A DNA stretch of 64,000 nt from NCBI RefSeq assembly GCF_021300655.1, contig NZ_JAJTNB010000002.1, forward strand, positions 62,001-126,000. The letters run 5' to 3'. This DNA is from Helicobacter kayseriensis. GTDB lineage: Bacteria > Campylobacterota > Campylobacteria > Campylobacterales > Helicobacteraceae. The notes under the pieces are model-generated. The model was given only the letters and a program-made list of their open reading frames with translations. It had not been told where the DNA came from and searched no databases. Each line of letters opens with the position of its first letter. The stretch's first letter is position 1. The translations under genes were made by a program, and so were the position numbers. Positions 8,075 through 16,872 of this stretch are shown piece after piece.

Positions 8075-8092
8075 AAATTAAAAGGAGAAAAA

Positions 8093-8743
8093 ATGAAGAA
8101 AAAAATCTTAAGTGTTGTTTTAGCTTCATGTGCTTTGGCTTCAATGGCTCAAGCAAGATTTTATGTTGGGATTGAGGGTGGATATAGTGCTCAGTCGGCT
8201 TATGATAGTAAGACAAGTGGAAAAAATACATTTGGTGCTACTTATGCTGGAACAGGAGTTATTAGTAATGCACTTAATAGTGGCTATAGTGGCTATAGTG
8301 TAGGGGGAGTATTTGGAACAGAAGATTTTTTTGGTAAGTATTTTGGGACAAGATGGGGACTTGGTGCTGGATACACTTCTGTTTCTAAGACAGAAAATGG
8401 AAGCACTCATACTTTTAATTCTGTAGATGCTGGATTAAGCGTTGATTTATTGCTCAATTTCTACAATAACGGAAGCTTTAGCTTTGGTGTATTTGGTGGA
8501 GCAAGTGCTGATTATCATTATGTGCTTAGTGGAAGATGGAATGGATTAAATGAACATTTGATGGATTTTTCAGGAAGAGTGGGTGTTACAACAATGATGG
8601 CAAAACATCATCGTATCGAGTTTATGGCCAAACTCCCAATTGCTTCAATGAATGCAACAAATTCTTCATCTAGCTATGTATTGGGAGGAGCTTTAGCTCC
8701 CGCAAGAACAACATTTAGCGCTAGCTATAAATTTGTTTTCTAA
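8093..8743 (+). CDS. Outer-membrane beta-barrel protein (paralogue 1)
   Basis: A 216-residue precursor. The start ATG 8093 has AAGGAG upstream; residues 1-20 are a signal peptide ending SMAQA, followed by RFYVGIEGGYS. The mature part alternates short hydrophobic and glycine/aromatic-rich stretches (YFGTRWGLGAGYTS, SFGVFGGASADYHY) and ends in a terminal phenylalanine (YKFVF), the Omp85 sorting signal. It resembles small Helicobacter outer-membrane proteins. Paralogue 2 follows on the same strand and shares RFYIGIEGGYS, YFGTR, GVGYTSV, SFGVFGG and the HHRI...ARLPIAS ending. Function unknown; surface exposure is likely. Confidence 0.85.
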   Translation: MKKKILSVVLASCALASMAQARFYVGIEGGYSAQSAYDSKTSGKNTFGATYAGTGVISNALNSGYSGYSVGGVFGTEDFFGKYFGTRWGLGAGYTSVSKTENGSTHTFNSVDAGLSVDLLLNFYNNGSFSFGVFGGASADYHYVLSGRWNGLNEHLMDFSGRVGVTTMMAKHHRIEFMAKLPIASMNATNSSSSYVLGGALAPARTTFSASYKFVF

Positions 8744-8825
8744 TCGATCGTTAGAAAACTTTGAGGGGGGAGGGGGTGTTTATAAATCTTCTTAAATTAA
8801 TATTTGAGACCTTCAGGAGGTTCCC

Positions 8826-9512
8826 ATGAAAAGATTATCGATCTTGATAAGCACTATATTACTATCAACGACATTGGCTCAAGCAAGGTTTTATATTGGG
8901 ATTGAGGGTGGATATAGTGTTGAAAAAAGTTATGAGGGGAATAACGCGTTTAATATTTCAAAAACTTATGTCATACGCGATGCTTTTAAAGAGGGTGCGA
9001 GGGGCTATAGCCTTGGGATTAATTTAGGAAGTGAAAACTTTTATGCGCCATATTTTGGAACGAGATTTGGGTTTGGGGTAGGATATACCTCTGTTGATCA
9101 AAAAGCGGATGGAAGTGGATTAGTAGATCAAAAATTATCTTATATAGATACAGGAATTTATTTTGATCTAATGACAAACCTTTATAGCAGTTCAAAATTT
9201 AGTTTTGGTGTTTTTGGTGGGGTTGATATGCGCTATCACTATCGTTTAAATAAGATTCAGATTCAAAAAGAAGAAGGGGAAATTGATTATTTCTTTGATG
9301 ATCTTTTTGAGGATGTATTTTCTGATCTTGTGAATGGTCGCCATTTGGTTGATTTTGGTGGACGAGTTGGTATAAGCATGTTGATCGCTTCACATCATCG
9401 GATTGATTTGTTGGCAAGACTCCCTATTGCTTCGTTGAAATCGGGCTTTATCGGCGGATCCACACTTCCTGCAAAAACAAGTTTAAATGTAGGATATAGT
9501 TTTGTTTTCTAA
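8826..9512 (+). CDS. Outer-membrane beta-barrel protein (paralogue 2)
   Basis: A 228-residue precursor with a near-perfect ribosome binding site (CAGGAGG seven bases before ATG) and a signal peptide ending TLAQA. The mature protein starts RFYIGIEGGYSVEKS and ends YSFVF with the terminal Phe of outer-membrane barrels. Compared with paralogue 1 it has a longer, acidic loop around residues 140-160 (EEGEIDYFFDDLFEDVF), likely an extracellular loop. The tandem arrangement suggests a local duplication with divergence in loops. Specific function unknown. Confidence 0.85.
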   Translation: MKRLSILISTILLSTTLAQARFYIGIEGGYSVEKSYEGNNAFNISKTYVIRDAFKEGARGYSLGINLGSENFYAPYFGTRFGFGVGYTSVDQKADGSGLVDQKLSYIDTGIYFDLMTNLYSSSKFSFGVFGGVDMRYHYRLNKIQIQKEEGEIDYFFDDLFEDVFSDLVNGRHLVDFGGRVGISMLIASHHRIDLLARLPIASLKSGFIGGSTLPAKTSLNVGYSFVF

Positions 9513-9520
9513 AAAGAAAT

Positions 9521-9650
9521 AGGGGAGGGGAGTGTAATTTTTTATTATCAATATTAAGCAGGAGAGGAAAATGCTTTTGCTTATTTTTTTAAAAGAGGAT
9601 TTTGATTTAATTTTTGATTTGAAATTTCTATTTGTTAGTCCCCCTCCCCT
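9521..9650. repeat. 10-bp perfect inverted repeat flanking the intergenic region
   Basis: AGGGGAGGGG at 9521-9530 and its exact complement CCCCTCCCCT at 9641-9650, which is followed by a T-run to 9656. The arms are 110 bp apart. They could form a long-range stem acting as terminator for the outer-membrane protein genes before the convergent argG, but the spacing is large for a classical terminator. Confidence 0.4.
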
Positions 9651-9663
9651 TTTTTTAAGATAA
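9571..9663 (+). CDS. Possible 30-residue small ORF
   Basis: ATG 9571 is preceded by AGGAGAGG four to five bases upstream, an unusually strong ribosome binding site for non-coding sequence. The frame gives a short hydrophobic/acidic peptide beginning MLLLIFLKEDFD and ending in the C-rich arm of the inverted repeat. It may be a small membrane peptide or the remnant start of a third member of the outer-membrane protein family. No homologue is recognised and the evidence is only the ribosome binding site and position. Confidence 0.2.
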   Translation: MLLLIFLKEDFDLIFDLKFLFVSPPPLFLR

Positions 9664-9664
9664 A

Positions 9665-10870
9665 TTATTTTTGTTTTCCGGCAATAATGAAGCGTAAGGC
9701 GTTGAGTTTAATAAAGCCTTGAGCATCAGCTTGATTATATACGCAATCTTCCTCAAAAGTTGAATAAGCTTCATCAAAAAGTGATTTGGGTGATTTTCGT
9801 CCAGTGACAATAATGTTTCCCTTATAAAGTTTTAATCTAACTTCCCCTTCAACATTTTCCTGTGTTTTATCAATGAGAGCTTGCAATGCTTCTCTTTCAC
9901 GACTAAACCAATATCCATTATAAATAAGGGAGGCATATTTAGGCATCAATTCATCTTTAAGATGAGCCTCTTCTCGATCCAAAGTGATACTTTCGATTGC
10001 GCGGTGAGCCTTGAGAAGAATGCTTCCTCCTGGCGTTTCATAGCATCCTCTTGATTTCATTCCTACATAGCGATTTTCTACAATGTCAAGACGTCCGATT
10101 CCATGCTTTCCTCCAAGCGTATTGAGCTGACTTAAAAGATTGGCTGGACTTAGGACTGTTCCATTCAAGCTGATTGCATCACCATTTTTAAACCCAATTA
10201 TGATTTCCTCAGCGGTATCTGGAGCATCAAATGGAGAGGTTGTCCATCTCCACATGCTTTCTTCGGGTTCTGCATAAGGATCTTCCAAAATCTGTCCCTC
10301 ATAAGAAATATGCAAAAGATTTGCATCCATAGAATAGGGGGATTGGTTGGGTTTTTTATCAATAGGAATGCCTGCATTTTGTGCATACGTCAAGAGCTTT
10401 TCACGGCTATTAAGATCCCATTCTCTCCAAGGTGCAATTACTTTGATGGAAGGATTGAGGGCATAAGCTCCAAGCTCAAAGCGCACCTGATCATTTCCCT
10501 TTCCTGTTGCTCCATGAGCAATTGCATCAGCACCAACTTCTTTGGCGATTTCTATAAGCCTTTTGGTAATCAATGGGCGCGCAATGCTTGTACCAAGCAA
10601 ATACTCCCCTTCATAAATTGTGTTGGCTCTAAACATTGGAAAAACAAAATCGCGTACAAATTCTTCTTGAAGATTCTCAATAAAGATATTTTCATCTTTA
10701 ATTCCTAAAAGCTTTGCTTTGGCTCTTGCTGGCTCGACTTCTTCTCCTTGTCCAATATCTGCAGTAAAAGTTACAACCTCACATTGATAAGTATCTCCGA
10801 GCCATTTAAGAATGACGCTTGTATCCAATCCTCCAGAATAAGCTAAGACAACTTTTTTGATCTTTTGCAT
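9665..10870 (-). CDS. argG: Argininosuccinate synthase
   Basis: ATP-dependent ligation of citrulline and aspartate, the penultimate step of arginine synthesis. The N-terminal P-loop-like motif is [11 protein letters not shown] (residues 8-18), followed by the [13 protein letters not shown] signature. Start ATG 10870 has AAAGGAG upstream and gives 401 residues, the usual length; an ATG at 10906 would add 12 unrelated residues. It lies 10 bp after the rhodanese-like lipoprotein gene in a minus-strand run that starts at valS. argJ is in the same direction 5 kb upstream. Confidence 0.96.
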   Translation of the reverse strand: MQKIKKVVLAYSGGLDTSVILKWLGDTYQCEVVTFTADIGQGEEVEPARAKAKLLGIKDENIFIENLQEEFVRDFVFPMFRANTIYEGEYLLGTSIARPLITKRLIEIAKEVGADAIAHGATGKGNDQVRFELGAYALNPSIKVIAPWREWDLNSREKLLTYAQNAGIPIDKKPNQSPYSMDANLLHISYEGQILEDPYAEPEESMWRWTTSPFDAPDTAEEIIIGFKNGDAISLNGTVLSPANLLSQLNTLGGKHGIGRLDIVENRYVGMKSRGCYETPGGSILLKAHRAIESITLDREEAHLKDELMPKYASLIYNGYWFSREREALQALIDKTQENVEGEVRLKLYKGNIIVTGRKSPKSLFDEAYSTFEEDCVYNQADAQGFIKLNALRFIIAGKQK

Positions 10871-10880
10871 AATATCTCCT

Positions 10881-11480
10881 TTATTGACAGCATTTTGGTG
10901 TTTCATTAGTGGTCAAAAGCCCTTGAGCTTTCCAAGAAGCTAGATCTCCAATGAGGCGATAAACATTATGATAGCCCATTTTTTTGGCCCACATGCTTGC
11001 AATATCTGCTGGTGTAGCTTGATATGGGGAAGAAGTAGATTGGTCATAAAAAACAAGAGTAGCAAAAAGATTGTTACCCAATTTTTTGCTAAAACTTTCT
11101 TGAGAGCCTTTTTGGGGGTTCCAAGTGAGTTTTCCATCTGGAGAAAGAAAAGCAGAATCAAATTCAAAATGTTTGGTGCCCTTGAGATGTTCTAGAAGAT
11201 ATTTTCCTTTAGGAGAGGCATCAATGAGAACAACCTGCTTATCTTGAAGCCATTGTTTGAGCGTTTGAGCATTAATGAGTTGATAATTAAACGCATAGCT
11301 TCGATCTATCATCGTTTGAGCATCATCAATAGAAGTTTGCGGTACATTTGTAACCTTTTCTCCATTTTGAAGTTTTGTGATAATTTCCTCAAGCTGGACT
11401 TGATTTTGAGCGACATTGGAGGTCTCTTTGCATCCCATAAGGAACGCCAAAACAATGCAGGGGATTAAAAACTTTTTCAT
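10881..11480 (-). CDS. Rhodanese-like lipoprotein lacking the catalytic cysteine
   Basis: A 199-residue precursor with a lipoprotein signal ending in the lipobox LMGC (Cys17). From about residue 65 it has a rhodanese fold: [20 protein letters not shown], then [20 protein letters not shown] and the C-terminal [15 protein letters not shown]. In active rhodaneses the loop after the central strand is CxxGxR; here it is DQSTSSPYQ (146-154) without cysteine. It is therefore likely a binding rather than a sulfurtransferase domain. The protein ends TPKCCQ. Its ribosome binding site lies inside the 3' end of valS, with 1 bp between the genes. Confidence 0.8.
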   Translation of the reverse strand: MKKFLIPCIVLAFLMGCKETSNVAQNQVQLEEIITKLQNGEKVTNVPQTSIDDAQTMIDRSYAFNYQLINAQTLKQWLQDKQVVLIDASPKGKYLLEHLKGTKHFEFDSAFLSPDGKLTWNPQKGSQESFSKKLGNNLFATLVFYDQSTSSPYQATPADIASMWAKKMGYHNVYRLIGDLASWKAQGLLTTNETPKCCQ

Positions 11481-11481
11481 T

Positions 11482-14106
11482 TTATGTCCTTAATATTTTA
11501 AGTTGATTTTGGATTGCTTCAAGTTTTTCTTGTGCTTTTTGAAGCCCTTCTTGATTTGATTGTAGAACTTCAAGAGGAGCATTTTGCACAAATTTTTCAT
11601 TTTTAAGTAAATTGGAAAGCTTGTTGATTTCTATTTCAAGCTTTTTGTGCTGATTTTCACATCTAGCGATAATGGAACTCAAATTGATCCCGCTAAGTTC
11701 TACATAACATTCGCAAAATTCCCCAATATCCCCAATGCAGCTTTGGGGCTTTTGTTCAACAATAATACATTGCTCAACTTTAGCAAGCTTGCATACAAAG
11801 AGATTAAAAATTTGAGAATCTTGAAAGTTTGTTTTGACAAAAACTGATCCTTTGAATTCTCCATTGAGATCAAGCATAATTTTTAGTCGTCTGATTGAAG
11901 TGATTGCATCTTTGATGATGCTAAACTCTTTTTCTCTTTGTGCGTGACGCTCTTTGGGCTGAGGGAATGGAGTTATCATAATTGAAGTAGAGTGCTCTAG
12001 TGTTTGTTTTTGGAGTGTGTGATAGAGATATTCGCTTAGAAATGGCATAAAAGGATGGAGCAATTTTAAGGCCTGCAAAAAGATACTACCAAGCTCTAAG
12101 AGGCTTTCTTTTTGGGCTTTTGCAAGCTCAATTCCCCAATCACAAAATTCACCCCAGAAGAAATGATAAAGAATACTTGCAGATTCATTAAAGCGATATG
12201 ATTCTAATGCAGAAGAAAATTCAGAAATCGTATGGTTAAGACGAGAATGCAGATATTGTCCTAGGGGGGTGCTGTATTCTTGAAGCTCTTTGAAGCCCTC
12301 TTGAATTCCGGCTTGTTCAAGATTGAGGAGAAGAAAATTTCCTGCATTGAAAATTTTATTGGCGAAATTTTTGGCAAGGTCTAAATCTTTGTCAGAAAGT
12401 TTAATATCTCTTCCTTGTGCGCACAGATAAGCCAAAGCAAAGCGCAATGCATCCGCTCCATGGCTTTGAATTTTTTCCAAAGGATCAATCACATTTCCCA
12501 CGCTTTTGCTCATCTTGCGTCCATACTGATCCCTTACAAGTGCATGTAAATAAATGTCTTTAAAGGGAATCTGCCCCAATGTAGATTCTCCACTTAAAAG
12601 CATTCTTGCAACCCAGAAAAAGAGAATATCAAATCCTGTAATAAGGAGTGAGTTGGGATAGAAGCGTTTTAAATCTTCTTCTTTCCACAAAATTCCCTTC
12701 CCCCATTCTCCATTTCCCCACCCCAATGTGCTAAATGCCCAAAGTCCAGAGCTAAACCACGTATCAAGCACATCAGAATCTTGAGTGATTTGATGTCCTC
12801 CACATTTGGGGCAAGCTTGAGGAGAATCTTCTAGGCTTACAAACTGTTCTCCACACTCACAATAAAAGACAGGAATCTGATGTCCCCACCAAAGTTGGCG
12901 AGAGATACACCATGGACGCAATTCTCTCATCCATGCATTGTAATTATTTTTCCATTGAGGGGGGAAAAATTGAGCTTTTCCATCATTAATGGCCTTAATT
13001 GCGCCTTCAGCAATTTTTGGAGACACAAACCATTGTTTGGAGATATAGGGCTCAACAATATTTCCACAACGATAGCATTTCCCTACCTGATTGGTGTATT
13101 CCTCTATTTTTTCGACAAAACCCATTTCCTGAAGCTTTTGTATGATGATTTCGCGAGCTTCTAGGCGCTCCAATCCTTGAAACTCTCCAGCATATTCATT
13201 AAGGATTCCGTGCTTGTCAAAGATTGTAATAAAATCTAGATTGTGTCGTTTTCCCACTTCATAATCATTGATATCGTGGGCTGGAGTAACCTTTACGCAT
13301 CCTGTTCCAAACTCTATATCTACAGTCTCATCAGCAATAATGGGGATGGGGCGATTAAGAAGTGGCAGAATGGCGTTTTTTCCGATGAGGTGCGTATAGC
13401 GAGAATCGTTAGGATTGACCATAACAGCCGTATCTCCAAAAAATGTTTCAGGGCGAGTAGTTGCCACAATGATAAATTGATCTGAATCTTGTATGTGGTA
13501 GCGTAAGTGGTATAGTTTTCCTTGATTTTCCTCATACTCAACTTCAATATCAGATAGAGCTCCATCATGCGTGCACCAATTAATCATATAATTGCCCTGA
13601 TAGATATAGCCCTTGTCATACCACTGCTTGAATGCTGTTTTAACTGAATGTTTAAGTCCATCATCAAGAGTAAAGCGTAATCTGCTCCATGCTGGAGTGA
13701 TTCCGAGTTGTTCCATTTGAGAGAGGATGGCGCCTCCGCTTTTTTCTTTCCACTCCCAAACTTTTTGTATAAACTTTTCTCTTCCTAGGTCTTCTTTTTT
13801 GATTCCCTCTTTGAGGAGTTGTTTTTCTACGACATTTTGAGTGGCAATTCCTGCATGATCCATTCCAGGCTGATAAAGCGTGATATAGCCTTGCATTCTT
13901 TTGTATCGCGTAATAATATCTTGAAGCGTAAAAGTCAGAGCATGGCCAATATGAAGCACTCCTGTGACATTAGGAGGAGGCATCATGATGGCAAAAGTTT
14001 TGTCTTTTTGGGCAATTTCTGCATTGCCTTCTATTTCAAAATAACCCCTTTCTTTTGTGATTTGATAAATTTGATGTTCGATTTCTTGAGGATGATAATT
14101 TTTCAT
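11482..14106 (-). CDS. valS: Valyl-tRNA synthetase
   Basis: An 874-residue class I aminoacyl-tRNA synthetase. The HIGH motif is in NVTGVLHIGHALTFT (about residue 45), the KMSKS motif in GRKMSKSVGN (about 525), and the editing domain with GTGCVKVTPAHD lies between. Two Cys-pair knuckles are present (CYRCGN; CECGEQ...CPKCGG). A coiled-coil tail (ENQHKKLEIEINKLSN) closes the protein. ATG 14106 is preferred over the TTG two codons before. A TATAAT box lies at 14138-14133, and a C10/T9 tract sits about 90 bp upstream. Confidence 0.96.
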   Translation of the reverse strand: MKNYHPQEIEHQIYQITKERGYFEIEGNAEIAQKDKTFAIMMPPPNVTGVLHIGHALTFTLQDIITRYKRMQGYITLYQPGMDHAGIATQNVVEKQLLKEGIKKEDLGREKFIQKVWEWKEKSGGAILSQMEQLGITPAWSRLRFTLDDGLKHSVKTAFKQWYDKGYIYQGNYMINWCTHDGALSDIEVEYEENQGKLYHLRYHIQDSDQFIIVATTRPETFFGDTAVMVNPNDSRYTHLIGKNAILPLLNRPIPIIADETVDIEFGTGCVKVTPAHDINDYEVGKRHNLDFITIFDKHGILNEYAGEFQGLERLEAREIIIQKLQEMGFVEKIEEYTNQVGKCYRCGNIVEPYISKQWFVSPKIAEGAIKAINDGKAQFFPPQWKNNYNAWMRELRPWCISRQLWWGHQIPVFYCECGEQFVSLEDSPQACPKCGGHQITQDSDVLDTWFSSGLWAFSTLGWGNGEWGKGILWKEEDLKRFYPNSLLITGFDILFFWVARMLLSGESTLGQIPFKDIYLHALVRDQYGRKMSKSVGNVIDPLEKIQSHGADALRFALAYLCAQGRDIKLSDKDLDLAKNFANKIFNAGNFLLLNLEQAGIQEGFKELQEYSTPLGQYLHSRLNHTISEFSSALESYRFNESASILYHFFWGEFCDWGIELAKAQKESLLELGSIFLQALKLLHPFMPFLSEYLYHTLQKQTLEHSTSIMITPFPQPKERHAQREKEFSIIKDAITSIRRLKIMLDLNGEFKGSVFVKTNFQDSQIFNLFVCKLAKVEQCIIVEQKPQSCIGDIGEFCECYVELSGINLSSIIARCENQHKKLEIEINKLSNLLKNEKFVQNAPLEVLQSNQEGLQKAQEKLEAIQNQLKILRT

Positions 14107-14132
14107 ACACAATACCTTTTAAAAATATGCAA

Positions 14133-14138
14133 ATTATA
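14133..14138 (-). promoter_or_regulatory. -10 box (TATAAT) for valS
   Basis: The minus strand reads TATAAT 26 bases before the valS ATG. No consensus -35 is seen (CTATTT at the expected distance). The homopolymer tract 14193-14211 is about 55 bp further upstream. Confidence 0.55.
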
Positions 14139-14192
14139 ACATTGAAGTTTTTGTGAAATAGAAGTTGAGGGGCAGAGAAGTAAAAATTGTTG

Positions 14193-14211
14193 CCCCCCCC
14201 CCTTTTTTTTT
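14193..14211. repeat. Homopolymer tract C10 then T9 (A9G10 on the coding strand)
   Basis: Ten C (14193-14202) directly followed by nine T (14203-14211), in the 115-bp gap between the DUF465 gene and valS, both on the minus strand. Long G/C tracts in this lineage are prone to slipped-strand length change. Here the tract is upstream of the valS promoter and downstream of the DUF465 stop, so it could alter spacing rather than reading frame. Confidence 0.85.
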
Positions 14212-14221
14212 GTTTATTTGG

Positions 14222-14434
14222 CTATTGATGCTTTTGAAGCATTTGATAAATTTCGTCTTTGAGTCGCAATTTTTCTTTTTTTAACTCATTAATTGTGGCA
14301 TTAGATGCAATCTCAATGCCTGATTCCATATTGCGAATTTTTTGATCCAGATCGTTGTGTTGATCAAAAATTTTTGCAAAATGCGCATTGGTTTGTTTGA
14401 GCTGAGAGATTTCTTCTCGGTATTCGTGTAGCAT
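14222..14434 (-). CDS. DUF465 (YdcH-type) small coiled-coil protein
   Basis: A 70-residue, highly charged, helical protein of the DUF465 family. The typical start LHEYREEISQLK and the middle FAKIFDQHNDLDQKI are both present, and the C-terminal half is a coiled coil (INELKKEKLRLKDEI). Members are common in proteobacteria and have no settled function. It starts with a GGAGAAAAAATG context and lies 54 bp after the TraF-like gene, so it is probably in the same transcript. Confidence 0.85.
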   Translation of the reverse strand: MLHEYREEISQLKQTNAHFAKIFDQHNDLDQKIRNMESGIEIASNATINELKKEKLRLKDEIYQMLQKHQ

Positions 14435-14488
14435 TTTTTCTCCTTGATTTGAAATCTCTTTATCGTGCCACGAGTTTTTAAATCTTCA

Positions 14489-15655
14489 TTAAAAAGTAAA
14501 ACTTCCTCCGATTTTTGCTGAGATGAAGTGTGGGATTTTGTAACTTTTAGCTTCAAACATTTTAGAGCTTGCTTGAATAGCAAGGTCAAGAAAACCTAAA
14601 AGATTAATGCCTCCAGTCATAATCACGCCTTCTTCAAATTTGTTTGCCATATCTCCCATAAGACCAAAACGCAAATCAATATATTTAAAATCCATCAAAA
14701 GCCCCCCTCCAAGCATTTGTGTTTTTGGAGAATTTTCAAACAAAAAGGAGTTGGGGGTCAAGTCCGCATCAAAAGTAAGTGCAAAATATTTGGCAAACTC
14801 ATAAGAGATTCCAAAGCGCACTTGAGGAAGGATTTTGAATTTTTGGCCCAAGAGGTCAAAGCTTGGAACATTGATATTTTTGGCTACAAGTCCTAGATGG
14901 ACGCTTTCAATTGGACTATAAAGGATTCCCAAATCAATTCCAAACCAATGAGATAAGTGAAGATTTTGAGGAGCTGTGGTTGAGAGGGCATAGTTTGTTT
15001 CTGTGATTGAAGCTGAGATGGAAGAGTGGATTCCCATTGCTCCCATATACTTAATGCTTGCACCAATGCTTACATCTCCACCATTTGTTTCAAATCTCCA
15101 CCCCCAGCCAATGGGAACTTCAATTAGAGCGACACTTGAAAGGAGTCCTTGTGCTTGGATTGTTTTGTCTTGAAGAGTTGCAGTGATATCTCCAGATCCA
15201 TAAACAGACAGAAAGCTTGCCATGGTAAAAGCTCCATAGGGATTGCGTTTTTCTATCATCTCTCCTGTTGGGATGCCTTCTTGATTGAGCTTGGGGACTT
15301 TGTGTTCCCCTCCAGTGATTTGTATCACAATACCATTTTGTGAGCTTAGGCTAAGTGAATGTGTAGGGCGAGATTGAAAACGATCATAAATTTCTTGTAT
15401 ATTGTTTGTTCCTTGATTAAGAAAAATAGAAACGATATCTTCTAGTCCTTTTTCTTTTGCCTCTATTCCAAAGCTATAGCCAAATTTTCCGCGATTATCG
15501 CTTGCCAAAAGTGCGGGGTTGTAGTAGATTCCCCAAGCTGATTTACGCAAGGCAACTCCGCTGTTTCCAAGACCAGCAGAAGTGTTTCCCATCCCTCCAA
15601 AACTAAGTGCAAAAAGCCCATAACTTAAGCTTAAAAATAGAGTGATTTTTTTCAT
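14489..15655 (-). CDS. TraF-like outer-membrane barrel protein (PF13729 type)
   Basis: A 388-residue precursor with a signal peptide (ITLFLSLSYGLFALSFG) followed by GGMGNTSAGLGNSGVA and SAWGIYYNPALLAS, the N-terminal pattern of the 'conjugal transfer protein TraF' family that is chromosomal in Campylobacterota. The rest alternates amphipathic strands (LRFGLMGDMANKF, YFALTFDADL) and ends IGGSFTF with a terminal Phe, so it is an outer-membrane barrel related to FadL/PorV-like proteins. There is no conjugation system nearby, so the family name should not be read as function. It sits 11 bp after argJ. Confidence 0.78.
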   Translation of the reverse strand: MKKITLFLSLSYGLFALSFGGMGNTSAGLGNSGVALRKSAWGIYYNPALLASDNRGKFGYSFGIEAKEKGLEDIVSIFLNQGTNNIQEIYDRFQSRPTHSLSLSSQNGIVIQITGGEHKVPKLNQEGIPTGEMIEKRNPYGAFTMASFLSVYGSGDITATLQDKTIQAQGLLSSVALIEVPIGWGWRFETNGGDVSIGASIKYMGAMGIHSSISASITETNYALSTTAPQNLHLSHWFGIDLGILYSPIESVHLGLVAKNINVPSFDLLGQKFKILPQVRFGISYEFAKYFALTFDADLTPNSFLFENSPKTQMLGGGLLMDFKYIDLRFGLMGDMANKFEEGVIMTGGINLLGFLDLAIQASSKMFEAKSYKIPHFISAKIGGSFTF

Positions 15656-15666
15656 ATTTTTCTCCT

Positions 15667-16872
15667 TTAACTTCGATAATCTGAATTGATTTTGACATAT
15701 GTATGGCCCAAATCGCAGGCATAAGTCGTAAATTCTCCTTCCGCGATTCCCAAATCACATGTGATTGAAAAGCTTTCTTGTTGCATGATTTTTGCAGCTT
15801 TTTGTTCTATTTCTTCTGTAAAGAGAATTTTTCCACAGTCAAAAACACAGATGGAGCCTATAAGGATTTTTAATCGATTTTCATAAGCCTCTACTCCACA
15901 TGATCCAATAGTGGATGCTATTCTCCCCCAATTGGGGTCGCAACCAAAAAGAGCGGTTTTGACAAGCAGGGAGTTTGCAAGTGCTTTGCCTGCGCGCATC
16001 GCTTCTTCCTTTGTTTTGGCTCCTTTGATTTGGAATGATACAAGTTTGCTTGCTCCCTCTCCATCCCGAACAATATCAAGGGCAAGTTTTTTCATAATCA
16101 TTGCAAGGGCTTGATTGAAAGCGTTTTTTTCATAGGCTCCACTTAACCCATTAGCAAAGACAAAAACAGAATCATTGGTGCTTGTATCGCCATCGACACT
16201 GATTGCATTGAAAGTAGCTTGAAGGTTTTGATCAACTACTTCTTTGAGTTCTTCTTGTGTAATATGGGCATCTGTAGTAATAAAGCAGAGCATTGTTGCC
16301 ATAGAGGGTTCTATCATTCCAGCTCCTTTTGCCATTGCTCCAATGCAAAAAGAGCTTCCATCTTCTAAGACAACTTTAAGTGCAATTTCTTTGGCAAACG
16401 AGTCTGTTGTGCGTATCGCTTGGCTTGCCCGATGAGCAGATTCTGGAGTATTTTGAGAAAGATCAAAGAGATTGAAGGAATTGATAAGTTTTTGTGTGTC
16501 AAGACGCACGCCAATGACGCCTGTGCTTGAGGGAATTGGGTTTTGGATTTGGGGAAAATGTTTTTGAAGTTCTTGCATGACTTGTGCGATGTCTTCTATC
16601 CCCTCTTTACCTGTGAGTGCATTGGCATTTTTTGTATTGATTAAAACAAAATTGCTTTTTTTCTCTTTGAGATTTTGTTTGTAATACTGAATGGGTGCAG
16701 CTTGAAAACGATTTGTTGTAAAGACTGCGTATGGAGTGATTGGCGGGTCCATATAGATAAATGCTATATCTAGAGCGTGATTTGGCTTAAATCCAGCACT
16801 GATTCCATCAGCAAAAAACCCTAAAGGAGCACATATGCCGCCATGGATTGGATAGATTTCATAAGTTTTCAT
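15667..16872 (-). CDS. argJ: Glutamate N-acetyltransferase / amino-acid acetyltransferase
   Basis: The 401-residue ArgJ precursor transfers acetyl from N-acetylornithine to glutamate in the cyclic arginine pathway; bifunctional forms also use acetyl-CoA. The self-cleavage motif [14 protein letters not shown] is present, with the nucleophile Thr193 that becomes the N-terminus of the beta chain. Other family marks are [15 protein letters not shown] and GCDPNWGRI. Its ATG overlaps the stop of the K+ channel gene (ATGA). With argG in this window it indicates de novo arginine synthesis. Confidence 0.95.
   Translation of the reverse strand: MKTYEIYPIHGGICAPLGFFADGISAGFKPNHALDIAFIYMDPPITPYAVFTTNRFQAAPIQYYKQNLKEKKSNFVLINTKNANALTGKEGIEDIAQVMQELQKHFPQIQNPIPSSTGVIGVRLDTQKLINSFNLFDLSQNTPESAHRASQAIRTTDSFAKEIALKVVLEDGSSFCIGAMAKGAGMIEPSMATMLCFITTDAHITQEELKEVVDQNLQATFNAISVDGDTSTNDSVFVFANGLSGAYEKNAFNQALAMIMKKLALDIVRDGEGASKLVSFQIKGAKTKEEAMRAGKALANSLLVKTALFGCDPNWGRIASTIGSCGVEAYENRLKILIGSICVFDCGKILFTEEIEQKAAKIMQQESFSITCDLGIAEGEFTTYACDLGHTYVKINSDYRS

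Noticed and set aside
14489-15655. Conjugation gene or integrated plasmid implied by the TraF-like name
   Set aside because: No other transfer, relaxase, integrase or att-like sequence nearby; the family is a normal chromosomal outer-membrane protein in this lineage.
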